DNA of 64,000 nucleotides from Platycnemis pennipes (Eukaryota > Arthropoda > Insecta > Odonata > Platycnemididae): contig OW121857.1 in the NCBI GenBank assembly GCA_933228895.1, positions 71,171,672 to 71,235,671 of the forward strand, in the 5' to 3' direction. Each line of letters opens with the position of its first letter. Within the stretch, counting starts at the first letter, position 1. The notes below the pieces were generated by a model that was not told the origin of the DNA, ran no database searches, and was given only the letters and a program-made list of their open reading frames with translations. The position numbers were made by a program, and so were the translations under genes. Below, piece by piece: positions 9,690 through 19,078 of this stretch.

Positions 9690-12600
9690 ATGGCTTTTAT
9701 AATGCAGTGGAACTGCAACGGTTTTTATAGGCACAAGGAGGAGCTGGCCATTTTAATTCGAGATTTTAACCCTTTTTGCGTTTGTCTTCAAGAGACGCAT
9801 TTTAAAGACACAGACAATGGGATTTTAAAACATTTTAACGTTTTTAGACATGACGACACCAGCGGCCAACGAGCCCAGGGTGGAGTGGCAGTTGCTATTC
9901 GGGAGGCCCTTTACACCTCCCGAATACAGCTAAATACACCGTTTCAAGCGGTGGCAGTTACGGTGCACGCTCCGGAGGCGATTACGTTATGCAACGTTTA
10001 TCTGCCGGAGGGTGCACCGGTCACCCGTTTTAATCTAGAATCCCTGGTGCACCAGCTGCCTCGGCCTTTTATTTTACTCGGGGATTTTAACGCTCATGAT
10101 CGTCTATGGGGAAGCACTGCGGTGCAGTGCAACCGCAGGGGACGCATTTTATCAAGTTTTATTTTAGATTTTAACCTAGTTCTATTGAACAACGGGGAGA
10201 AGACCCGGTTTAACTCTTTCAATGGTGATTTCTCCGCCATTGATTTATGCATCTTATCGAGCAGTTTAACCAATAAAATATCTTTGTCTGTACACGAAGA
10301 TCTTTGTGGTAGCGATCACTTTCCCCTTTTAATTTTTAAGGAGCGATTTTTTAACTCTGATTTTATCCGACCAGGCAACTGGATTGTCCGGAAAGCCGAC
10401 TGGCCTTGTTTTAAAAGTAATTTTAAATACACGTGCGATGCAAATCGCGATAGCGCTTTTAATGTAAAATTACTGACTAACAGCATCATCAACGCCGCCG
10501 ACAAGAGCGTACCACGGTCTCGGCGCATCATGTCGAGAGCTCCCGTGCCATGGTGGAATGATGACTGTGCTAAAGCCATCCGGCAACGCAAGAAGGCGTT
10601 GCACATATTCAATAAATATCCCACTCAAAACAATCTGTCCTCTTTCCGGCGTCTGAGAGCTAAAGCCCGTCAGGTCGTGAAGGAGGCAAAGAGGGCCTCT
10701 TGGATGAATTTTGTTTCTGGTGTCAATATCAGCACACCACTTGCACAGGTTTGGCGCAAGGTGAAGAGCATTTCGGGAAATCATCAGCAGCTCGGTGTCT
10801 CCTTCTTAAAAGTCAGAGGAAATGTGGTTACTTCTCCAGCTGGCATCGGCGAGATTTTCGGCCAGTTAATCTCAAAGACGAGCAGCGATGAAAATCTTGA
10901 TCCTGCCTTCCGAACGATTAAGCAACGGTTCGAGAACATTCCTATCGGCTTCCAGGAGACGCGGACAACGGCAGATTACAACCTCCCCTTTTCCTTGTGG
11001 GAGTTGAAATCTGCCATCGATGACTCCCACGACACCTCTCCAGGACCAGACGGGGTCCACAATGCTTTTCTCCGCAACCTCCCGGAGACAGCGCTGCAGG
11101 AAGTCCTGCAGACGTATAATCAACTGTGGGCAGAAGGTAACTTTCCTTCGTCCTGGCGGGAGTCTGTCATTGTCCCTATACCCAAACATGGGAAAAATAG
11201 AGCTGACCCGAATTCTTACCGGCCAATATCTCTCACCAGCTGCCTGTGCAAGTTAATGGAGAGAATGGTGAACCGGCGGCTCGTTTGGTGGTTAGAGCGC
11301 CGGAACCTTCTCTCCAGCATCCAATGTGGATTTAGACGGGGCCGTTCCACAATGGACCATTTGGTGAGGATCGACAATTTCATCCAAGAAGGCTTTCTCC
11401 TCCGCCAGCATGTGATCGGTGTCTTCTTCGATTTGGAGAAGGCTTACGACCGGGTGTGGCGGCGGAAGGTATTAACGACTTTGCACGAGTGGGGCTTTAG
11501 AGGCAATTTGCCGATTTTTATTCAAAATTTTTTAATGCACCGAGTTTTTAAAATTAGAATAGGCCAGTTTTTATCCAACTTTTACCGTCTTGACAACGGA
11601 GTTCCCCAGGGATCTGTCTTAAGCGTGACGCTTTTCGCCATTGCGATTAATGACGTCGTAAATTGTATCAAGGCGCCGGTGATAGGCACACTATTCGTGG
11701 ATGACCTGGCAATTTTCTGCAGGTCATCCAAGGTTGTAACTGCGTCCCGAATGGTCCAATTGACATTAAACAAACTGGACCAATGGACCCAAAGGAACGG
11801 ATTTCGGTTCTCCTTTGAGAAGACCAGGTGCGTCTACTTCCACAGGAGAATAGGAATCCAAATGCTGCCCACACTATCCCTTGGAGGAAGAAATCTTCCT
11901 TTCGTCCAGTCGGCCCGCTTTCTCGGTATGACACTCGACTATAGGCTCAATTGGCGAGAGCACATTCAAAATTTAAAGACAAAATGTCTGAAATCGTTAA
12001 ACGTGTTAAAGTTTTTAAGCAACACATCGTGGGGAGGAGACCGCACAACATTGCTCTTATTGTACCGCACATTGGTTCGTTCTAAACTAGACTACGGTTG
12101 TTTTGTCTATGCGTCCGCCCGCGAGTCATACCTGCGAGCATTGTCCCCCGTGCACAACGCGGGGTTGCGACTCTGTACGGGGGCATTTCGGACAAGCCCT
12201 GTCATAAGCATCTATTCTGATGCAGGGGAGCCTCCTCTATGCCACCGAAGAAACGCGCTTATGTGCAATTACGCCTCCAAAGTTTTATGCATGACGGCAC
12301 ACCCATGTTTTAACATACTCTTTAAACCACGTTTTTTAGATATTTTTAACCGACGGACGAAGGCCACTAGGCCCGTCTGCGTACGTTTCAACGATTTTAT
12401 TCGTGGGTGTGATTTCAGTATGCCTGAAGTGTACCCTGTATCTTACGCAACCCACCCTCCCTGGTTAACACCCGCTCCTGTGGTTAATACAGTCCTAAGC
12501 AAACTACCAAACTCCTTTACAACTTCCTTGGAATACCAACGTCAGTTTTTAATGTTTCTGAGTAATCACTCCGATTTTCTTCCTGTGTACACTGACGGAT

Positions 12601-13391
12601 CAAAATCGGAGTTGGCCTGTGCCTGCGCAGCGTTCTCGAGTACCCAAGGAGCCGTCAAAGCGAAATTAAATCCGCTGTGTAGTGTGTACACAGCGGAACT
12701 ATTCGCCATGAAGATGGCACTCGAAACTCTATGTGACGGAGGTGGCTCCTTTGTTATATGCACCGATTCCCTGAGTTCCTTACAATCAATTTCCGGTTTT
12801 TCGCCCATGCACCCGATCATTCAGGATATACATTCGTCCCTGCTGTCTCTCAGCAGAAAGGGAGTACTTGTTTGGTTCCTTTGGGTCCCGGGGCATGTGG
12901 GAATAGCCGGAAATGAAAAGGCAGACGCTTTGGCCAAAGAAGCTCTGAACGAGGCGGAGTGTAAGTCCACGCTGGTACCTTACGAGGACCTACAATCTTG
13001 CCTGAGACAGGTAGTCCAAGGGCAGTGGAAGGAATATTGGCGCACTACACACAATAATAAACTCCGCGACATCAAGCCGGTTACGTCAGTGTGGCCCTCT
13101 TCCGTCAGGAATAGCCGAAGAGAGGAAGTCGTCATCACACGTTTGAGGATAGGGCATTGTCCTCTGACCCACTCATTCCTCTTCACGGAAGAGAAACAAC
13201 GACCTCAGTGTGATGACTGCAACTGTCCTCTCAGCGTTCGGCATATCCTGACGGAGTGTGACAAATACCGTGACGCGCGAAGGCGGCTAAACTTAGGGGG
13301 AGACCTAAAATCCGTCCTAGGAGACGACCCTAATGCTATAAGCCGAGTTATCAAATATCTGAAAGAGACGGGACTATACAGAAAAATATAA
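9690..13391 (+). CDS. I3 ORF2: EN-RT-RNase H polyprotein, 1233 aa
   Basis: The N-terminal endonuclease has WNCNGFYRHKEEL, QETHF, LLGDFNAHD (about residue 130) and GSDHFPLL (about 208). RT follows with YRPISLTSCLCK, FFDLEKAYDRVW (about 578), GVPQGSVLS (about 637) and FVDDLAIF (about 669). RNase H has YTDGSKS (about 966), TAELFA, CTDSLSS (about 1024) and GNEKADALA, so the D-E-D-D set is present. The C-terminal finger is CDDC-X8-H-X4-C (about 1173-1190). No stop or frameshift is seen. It would nick the target and prime reverse transcription there. A (TTTA)n spacer precedes the ATG. Confidence 0.93.
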   Translation: MAFIMQWNCNGFYRHKEELAILIRDFNPFCVCLQETHFKDTDNGILKHFNVFRHDDTSGQRAQGGVAVAIREALYTSRIQLNTPFQAVAVTVHAPEAITLCNVYLPEGAPVTRFNLESLVHQLPRPFILLGDFNAHDRLWGSTAVQCNRRGRILSSFILDFNLVLLNNGEKTRFNSFNGDFSAIDLCILSSSLTNKISLSVHEDLCGSDHFPLLIFKERFFNSDFIRPGNWIVRKADWPCFKSNFKYTCDANRDSAFNVKLLTNSIINAADKSVPRSRRIMSRAPVPWWNDDCAKAIRQRKKALHIFNKYPTQNNLSSFRRLRAKARQVVKEAKRASWMNFVSGVNISTPLAQVWRKVKSISGNHQQLGVSFLKVRGNVVTSPAGIGEIFGQLISKTSSDENLDPAFRTIKQRFENIPIGFQETRTTADYNLPFSLWELKSAIDDSHDTSPGPDGVHNAFLRNLPETALQEVLQTYNQLWAEGNFPSSWRESVIVPIPKHGKNRADPNSYRPISLTSCLCKLMERMVNRRLVWWLERRNLLSSIQCGFRRGRSTMDHLVRIDNFIQEGFLLRQHVIGVFFDLEKAYDRVWRRKVLTTLHEWGFRGNLPIFIQNFLMHRVFKIRIGQFLSNFYRLDNGVPQGSVLSVTLFAIAINDVVNCIKAPVIGTLFVDDLAIFCRSSKVVTASRMVQLTLNKLDQWTQRNGFRFSFEKTRCVYFHRRIGIQMLPTLSLGGRNLPFVQSARFLGMTLDYRLNWREHIQNLKTKCLKSLNVLKFLSNTSWGGDRTTLLLLYRTLVRSKLDYGCFVYASARESYLRALSPVHNAGLRLCTGAFRTSPVISIYSDAGEPPLCHRRNALMCNYASKVLCMTAHPCFNILFKPRFLDIFNRRTKATRPVCVRFNDFIRGCDFSMPEVYPVSYATHPPWLTPAPVVNTVLSKLPNSFTTSLEYQRQFLMFLSNHSDFLPVYTDGSKSELACACAAFSSTQGAVKAKLNPLCSVYTAELFAMKMALETLCDGGGSFVICTDSLSSLQSISGFSPMHPIIQDIHSSLLSLSRKGVLVWFLWVPGHVGIAGNEKADALAKEALNEAECKSTLVPYEDLQSCLRQVVQGQWKEYWRTTHNNKLRDIKPVTSVWPSSVRNSRREEVVITRLRIGHCPLTHSFLFTEEKQRPQCDDCNCPLSVRHILTECDKYRDARRRLNLGGDLKSVLGDDPNAISRVIKYLKETGLYRKI

Positions 13392-13572
13392 TTCACTTTT
13401 TTAATAATAAATCACTGTACTCAATTTTTTAATAAGTGCCATAACTATGATAGACAATTTTTATTATTATTACTGTTACATTTATAAATTTTACTACTAA
13501 GAATGGGTAGTGGTGCAAAATGACCTAGCCGTCGACGCACCCTACAAGTTTTAAACCTACCTACCTACCTAC
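13392..13572 (+). promoter_or_regulatory. I3 3' UTR with conserved hairpin and (CTAC)n tail
   Basis: After the stop come about 115 AT-rich bases, then GTGGTGCAAAATGACC...GTCGACGCACCC, whose ends GGTGC and GCACC can pair, then repeated CTAC. The same block ends every I-group copy with a preserved 3' end in this window and is probably the RNA feature recognised by the element's RT. Confidence 0.7.
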
Positions 13573-16500
13573 CTGTTCACAATGACCTGTGTGGGAGCGA
13601 TCATTTTCCCATTCTAATAAATAGAGAAAATAATTTTAATCCAGATTTTATCAGACCGGGCAACTGGATCGTCCGGAAAGCCAATTGGCCTGTTTTTAAG
13701 GACACATTTAATTTTAAGCATGACGAAAGCCAAAACGGAGTTTTGAACATTGATAAATTAACGCGCAGCATCATTCATGCAGCCAACTGCAGCGTTCCTA
13801 AGTCAGTGCGAACCATTCTCAGGCCTGCAGTCCCGTGGTGGAACGAGGAATGCGCAAGAGCCATTCGTCAACGCAAGAAAGCGTTACGGATTTTTAATAA
13901 ATTTCCTACGGAGACGAACCTAGCTTCCTTCAGGTACCTCCGAGCCAAAGCTCGAAGGATCGTTAAGGAAGCAAAAAAGGCCTCCTGGATGGAATACGTA
14001 TCCAGTATTAACTACAGAACACCCTTGGCACATGTCTGGGACAAGGTAAAACGCATTTCGGGAAACCACCATCAACGCAGCGTCCCGTTCCTCAACGTAG
14101 GCGGCAATGTATTGACATCTCCATCTGCTATCGGCGAGGTCTTCGGCCAGTTACTCACCACAACATGCAGCGACGACACGTATGAGGAAACCTTCCTTTC
14201 TATTAAGAGACGCTCAGAATCCTGCCCACTCATCTTGACTGAAAAGCATACAATGGCCGAGTACAATATCCCGTTCTCCCTCTGGGAACTACGTTCTGCC
14301 ATTGAAGACTCCCGAGACACGGCCGCAGGAATGGACGAAATCCACAATGCGTTTCTCCGGAATATTCCGGAGAGGGCACTGCTGGAGGTCCTGCGATCCC
14401 TCAACCAACTTTGGGCTGAGGGTAGCTTCCCTAACTCCTGGCGGGAGTCTATCGTTGTACCCATCCTTAAGCTGGGTAAAGATAGAGCTGACCCGAACAA
14501 TTACAGGCCTATTTCTCTCACCAGTTGCCTGTGTAAGGTAACGGAGAGAATGGTGAATCGGCGGCTTGTTTGGTGGTTGGAGCGTCGAAACCTTCTCTCA
14601 ACTATCCAATGTGGTTTTAGACGTGGTCGATCGACCGTTGACCACCTAGTCAGGGTCGACAATTATATCCAGGAGGCCTTTCTTCTCCGCCAACACGTCG
14701 TAGGTGTCTTCTTCGACATGGAGAAGGCATACGACAGAGTTTGGCGGCGGAAAATCTTAACGACGCTGCACGAGTGGGGTATGAGGGGAAATTTACATGT
14801 TTTTATACATAACTTTTTAAGTGACCGTGTTTTTAAAGTTAAGGTAGGCAACCACCTATCTGATTTTTACCCACAAGAGAATGGTGTGCCCCAAGGGTCC
14901 GTTTTAAGCGTGACATTATTCGCCATTGCTATTAATGATATAGCAAGATGTATCAAACCTCCTCTCTTGGGATCACTGTTTGTGGACGACCTAGCAATAT
15001 TTTGCAGGTCGTCGAAACTTAACAGCGCTGCTAGAGTAACCCAGCTGGCTCTGAACAGACTCGAGAGCTGGTCCCAGAGAAATGGATTTAAGTTTTCGAC
15101 GGAAAAGTGCAAATGCGTTCATTTTTATCGTGTACGAGGAGCCTATATTCCACCAGCACTTTTACTTGATGGTAGACATTTACCTTACGTGGACTCAGTT
15201 CGGTTCCTTGGCATGACGTTGGACTACCGACTCAGCTACCGTGATCACATACGGAGTTTAAGGGATAAAAGTCTACGGACTCTAAATATTTTAAAGTTTT
15301 TAAATCACTCATCTTGGGGTGCCGACCGCAGGTCATTGCTTTTATTGTACCGCTCACTCGTACGTTCCAAGCTGGACTATGGGTCATTTGTTTACGCCTC
15401 CAGTCGCGATACGTATTTGAGATCTCTGACACCAGTGCACAACGCAGGGCTTCGGATATCCACTGGTGCTTTCCGGACCAGTCCGGTCCTCAGCATCTAT
15501 GCTGATGCCGGCGAACCGCCGTTGTCGCACCGCAGAAACATTTTAATGTGCTCCTATGCGGCCAAAATTTTAGCGACACGGAACCATCCTTGTTTTAACG
15601 TGATTTTTAACCCTCGTTTTTTAGAACTTTTTAGTAGACGGACAAGAGCCACCAAGCCGCTTGGTGTTCGCTTTAATTTATTTATTCAAGCAGCCAGGTT
15701 AAGGCTCCCAGATTTGTATCCGGTCGGGTACTCTAGTTACCCACCGTGGATAATTCCGCCCCCTGAAATCTACATGGGTCTCAGTAGCCGCCCGAAAGCC
15801 AACACCACTGATCTAGAGTACCAGCGGATTTTCAATGAATTTCTTGGTCGCCACCCCGAATACATCCCCGTATTCACTGATGGTTCTAAATCGGATTCAG
15901 CTTGCGCATGCGCGGTTACCTCCTCTCACCACGGCGTCGTCAAGGCCAGGCTCAGCCCACTGTGTAGCATATACACAGCCGAGCTGCTGGCCATTAAGAT
16001 GGCTCTTGATGGGATAGGGAAGAGTGCTAAGGCGTTCGCCATTTGTACGGACTCTATGAGTGCTCTTCAATCCATTTCCGTCTTCTGCTCCTATCACCCC
16101 ATTGTCCAGAGCATACACTCCAGGCTCCTATGCCTTAATAGAAGGGGAATTACCATAACATTCCTCTGGGTCCCTGGACATGTGGGAATTGCCGGTAATG
16201 AGACGGCCGATGCAGCTGCGAAGAGGGCTCTAAGGATCCCTGAACAGACGGTGACGCTGGTCCCTTGCCAGGACCTAAAGGCTACTCTTCGTAAAGTAGT
16301 GCTAGAGCAGTGGAGTGTCTCTTGGAGAGACGTGCGTAATAACAAACTACGCAGCGTAAAACCGGTAACGTCAGTGTGGCCCACTTCCGTCAGGAACAGT
16401 CGCAGAGAGGAAGTCGTCCTCACACGTTTAAGAATTGGGCATTGCGCCTTGACCCACTCCTTCCTCTTTACAGAAGAGAAGATTACACCTCGTTGTGACG

Positions 16501-16676
16501 ACTGCGACTCTCCTCTCAGTGTCCGCCACCTACTGACTGAGTGTGACAAATTCCGGACTATGCGCGAAAAGCTGGGTATAAGGGGAGACCTAGAACAAAT
16601 TCTAGGAGACGATCTTGATCGCCTAAGCCGAATTATATCTTTTTTAAAAGCAACTGGCCTTCTAAATAAGATTTAA
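13573..16676 (+). pseudogene. I4 truncated ORF2 (end of EN, RT, RNase H)
   Basis: The frame is open from the junction to the stop at 16,674-16,676, about 1034 codons. RT shows FFDMEKAYDRVW, GVPQGSVLS and FVDDLAIF. RNase H shows FTDGSKSDS, TAELLA, CTDSMS and GNETADAAA. The C-terminal finger is CDDCDSPL...H...C. Only the first part of the endonuclease and all of ORF1 are missing. The RT and RNase H active-site residues are intact, so it decayed little after insertion. The first ATG inside is at 13,743, but no promoter or true start remains. Confidence 0.88.
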
Positions 16677-16816
16677 TATAGAGTCGTTTATTTTTTTTTT
16701 ATTTTTTTTTTTCTATCGCCGACATATCTTATTTTTATTTTAGAACACCAAATAGACTGCGTGGTGCAAATGACCTTAGTCGTCGACGCACCCATAAAAA
16801 CATAAACCTACCTACC
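16677..16816 (+). promoter_or_regulatory. I4 3' UTR, hairpin and CTAC tail
   Basis: A T-rich stretch is followed by GTGGTGCAAATGACC...GTCGACGCACCC and two CTAC units. The hairpin matches the other copies, but one A is missing from the usual AAAATG. Confidence 0.65.
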
Positions 16817-16819
16817 GAC

Positions 16820-17271
16820 AATTCGTTTGTTTAGGAGGTGGGGAAAGGATTTTGAAAAATAGGTTCATGAGTTTTGGTATTATGGATTCAAAATGGGGTT
16901 TTTACTTTGTCCAGGTCAAATATGGGTCTAAGGAAGGAGATTTTGTTTCGCAGATAGGGGCGTCCATACTAGGGTTTCCAAGTGGCGGAAATGAAGCGGA
17001 TGACAGATCAGGTGGGTTTTGGTTTGAGGTTGCTAGATTTGGGGTTATGATTGGGATTGATCCCCGGGATCCTTTTGCTCTTACTTTATATGCAGAGTTT
17101 CTATAAGCAGGGCATCCCTTGTAGTTGGTGGTGTGTTGTTCTTGAGAATCTGCAGATTTAACCGTGTCATTCTTATTAAATTGACAATTTCCTGGACCAT
17201 ATACCTGCGCATTTAACGCAGGAATACGTCTTACCACAACCTTTGTAGGGATGTCCGTGCTGTTGGCACCT
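16820..17271 (-). pseudogene. Jockey-like ORF1 fragment, zinc-knuckle end
   Basis: On the minus strand a 111-codon frame (17,237-16,902) holds HTTNYKGCPAYRN, the last zinc-knuckle pattern of Jockey-clade ORF1 proteins, followed by a Pro/Ser-rich tail. Upstream (17,270-17,238) further ORF1-like sequence runs in another frame. It is cut at the right by the start of I5. The rest of this roughly 450-bp gap shows nothing else recognisable. Confidence 0.5.
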
Positions 17272-17868
17272 CACCCCTGCGGGTAGGGGGATTGGGAGTA
17301 CTCCCGCAGTATCCCTGCTTGTCGTAAGAGGCGACTAAAAGGGCGGGGAGACAACCCCGAAAACAAACCCAGAGCCAACAAGGGTTGAGCCCGGACAGTG
17401 TTGTGGGTCAACTGTCTGTGTGCGGCCATACCACCTGGCCTGCGATCCACCCGCATGTTTGCCGTGTGCGGAGACCCGTAAGGAGGAGAAGGGGATCCTG
17501 GAGGGTGAGGTCCGTGGTTCCCAGCTGGGTGTCGGATGCCCGGTATGGACTACGGGCCAATACCCCTCTTTGGCCCCGGATTCGCTACAAACGGGCGGCC
17601 GGGAGCTAGCCACTCCCGGTCAATCGGCTTCCGCGGCGTAAGCTTAACGGTGGCGAGTGCCAGGGAGGTGGGGGTCTGCGTAGGGCGGTCGGAGATGTAC
17701 GGGTTTGGTGGGCCCGTGCATCGAAGATCTAACCCGAAACAGACAACCACCTCTAGGGTGCTATATCCCCTCGGGTAGCCCTGGCGACCGCACCGGTTTG
17801 CGGTGCGGCGTCCCGAATGTGTGGCTCCGTGGTGGGTGGGGAGCCCGGGGGATGAAGATCTCAATGGT
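17272..17868 (+). promoter_or_regulatory. I5 5' UTR with three clear stem-loops
   Basis: Stems visible by eye: CTGCGGG (17,277-17,283) with CCCGCAG (17,303-17,309); CGGGG-AGACAA-CCCCG (17,344-17,359); and CCGCACC-GGTTTGC-GGTGCGG (17,788-17,808). A GTCG/CGAC stem lies between the first two. It probably controls transcription and translation of the element. Confidence 0.65.
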
Positions 17869-19044
17869 ATGGCTGAAGAAACTCTTCCACCATCCAAAAG
17901 ATCCCGCCAGGATACTGGCGGGGGAGATAAAGTTTTTTCTAGGTCTAAGAAGTACTTAGTTATGAAATGTTGTAAAGAAGGTGAGACTCTTAAAAAGGTC
18001 TCTCCTTTTCTCATTAGGAGGGTACTCTCGAGCTCGATTCCTGGCGAACTCATATCAGCCAAAAAACTAAGGGATGGTAGCCTCTTAATAGAAACGGCAT
18101 CGATAGCGCAAAGTGAGAAACTCCTTCTTATGGATAGACTCCACGACATCCCGGTTAAAGTCGAAGTCCATCGCACACTGAACTCTTGTCAGGGAGTCAT
18201 CAGTCACTATGACCTCCTCTACGTAGAGGTGGAGGAAATTAAGAGAGAAATGGCCTCTCAAGGAGTGACTGACTGTCGCCGATTGAAGACGAAGCGCAAT
18301 GGTGAGTATATTGACACAACATCTGTCATTCTTACCTTCGCTTGCGACGTGCTCCCTGACAAGGTGTTCATCGGGTATGAATCTGTACCTGTGCGGCCTT
18401 TTATCCCGAATCCTATGCGATGCTTTAAATGTCAGCGATTTGGACACATCGCCACAAGATGTGAGGGCATAGACACCTGTCCATCCTGCGGCAAGGGAAA
18501 ACACGACGAAGAATGCACCTCCGGACCAAAGTGTGTGAACTGTGAGGGTGAACATCCTGTGTTTTCCCGCAAATGTCCTAAGCTCCAAGAAGAACGTAAG
18601 GTGATGGAGATAAAGACAATTGAGAAGATCCCTTACTTAGAAGCACGCAAGAAGTACAGGTCATTGGTTGCCCCTACCTTCTCACGATCTTTTGCCCTCG
18701 TATCGAGCACTCCAGTTCGCAAGACTACTATTGAGACTCAAACAGACGAGACCTTATTGGGAAACAACAAAAAGAATCGAAATGAAAACACTGCCACTAC
18801 ATCTAAGGCCAAAAACACGCCTTCTCTACCGAAGGACGTTAAAACTCCGGGTTTCCCCAAGAACCCTTTGAAACCCACCACAAAAGACTCAGCGGTGAGC
18901 AGGGGAAAGACACCCTCCCCCGAACCCAGGAGACAGGTTAATAACTCCCCGCTAGAATCTATGGAAGACGAAGACAGTCCATCAGAGGCTGAACTACTTT
19001 TAGCCAGAAAGAAAGAAAAAAATAAGCCCCGAATTAAGCGCTAG
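17869..19044 (+). CDS. I5 ORF1: zinc-knuckle gag-like protein, 391 aa
   Basis: It starts MAEETLPPSKRSR, equivalent to the ORF1 start in I3 and I6. The N-terminal globular segment is followed by knuckles CFKCQRFGHIATRC, CPSCGKGKHDEEC (one residue shorter than in I3) and CVNCEGEHPVFSRKC. The C-terminal tail is Lys/Thr/Pro-rich with an acidic patch (MEDEDSPSEAE) and ends RIKR. The frame is intact although ORF2 of the same copy is dead. It ends 34 bp before the ORF2 ATG. Confidence 0.88.
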   Translation: MAEETLPPSKRSRQDTGGGDKVFSRSKKYLVMKCCKEGETLKKVSPFLIRRVLSSSIPGELISAKKLRDGSLLIETASIAQSEKLLLMDRLHDIPVKVEVHRTLNSCQGVISHYDLLYVEVEEIKREMASQGVTDCRRLKTKRNGEYIDTTSVILTFACDVLPDKVFIGYESVPVRPFIPNPMRCFKCQRFGHIATRCEGIDTCPSCGKGKHDEECTSGPKCVNCEGEHPVFSRKCPKLQEERKVMEIKTIEKIPYLEARKKYRSLVAPTFSRSFALVSSTPVRKTTIETQTDETLLGNNKKNRNENTATTSKAKNTPSLPKDVKTPGFPKNPLKPTTKDSAVSRGKTPSPEPRRQVNNSPLESMEDEDSPSEAELLLARKKEKNKPRIKR

Positions 19045-19078
19045 TCCTCCTGCACGGGCGGACTACTTAACTCTAGTC

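Larger units (their letters stand above)
7801..13572 (+). mobile_element. I3: full-length I-group retrotransposon, both ORFs open
   Basis: It consists of a 5' UTR (7801-8397), ORF1, a 125-bp AT-rich spacer, ORF2, a 3' UTR with the conserved hairpin, and a (CTAC)n tail ending about 13,572. Total length is about 5.77 kb. The domain order (zinc-knuckle ORF1; EN-RT-RNase H-zinc ORF2) places it in the I superfamily. Flanking sequences (GCCATTAAG left, TTCACAATG right) show no duplication. The right end abuts the truncated copy I4 directly. Confidence 0.9.
13573..16816 (+). mobile_element. I4: 5'-truncated I-group element
   Basis: It begins inside the endonuclease domain (reading VHNDLCGSDHFPIL) immediately after the CTAC tail of I3 and runs to a 3' UTR hairpin (about 16,760-16,795) and CTAC tail. 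5' truncation is the usual outcome of incomplete target-primed reverse transcription. With no duplication found, I cannot tell whether I4 inserted into the I3 tail or the junction is a later rearrangement. Confidence 0.85.

Noticed and set aside
7801..13572. Target-site duplication for I3
   Set aside because: The left and right flanks were compared and do not match.
16852..17106. 84-codon + strand ORF
   Set aside because: It is the opposite strand of the Jockey-like ORF1 fragment, which has a recognisable knuckle motif.
17272..17360. HDV-like ribozyme at the I-group 5' end
   Set aside because: Stems are clear, but I could not arrange them as a nested double pseudoknot with the expected catalytic C.
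17335..17613. Antisense ORFs of 92 codons in the 5' UTRs of I3, I5 and I6 (also 7,863-8,141 and 21,092-21,370)
   Set aside because: They are almost identical only because the UTRs are. The reading frame is not kept in I7, I8 or I13, and no motif is present. GC-rich DNA with few stops explains them.
17803..17868. N-terminal extension of ORF1 upstream of the ATG (RRPECVAPWWVG...)
   Set aside because: It begins without ATG and is closed by TAG in I8. I treat the region as conserved RNA and not protein.
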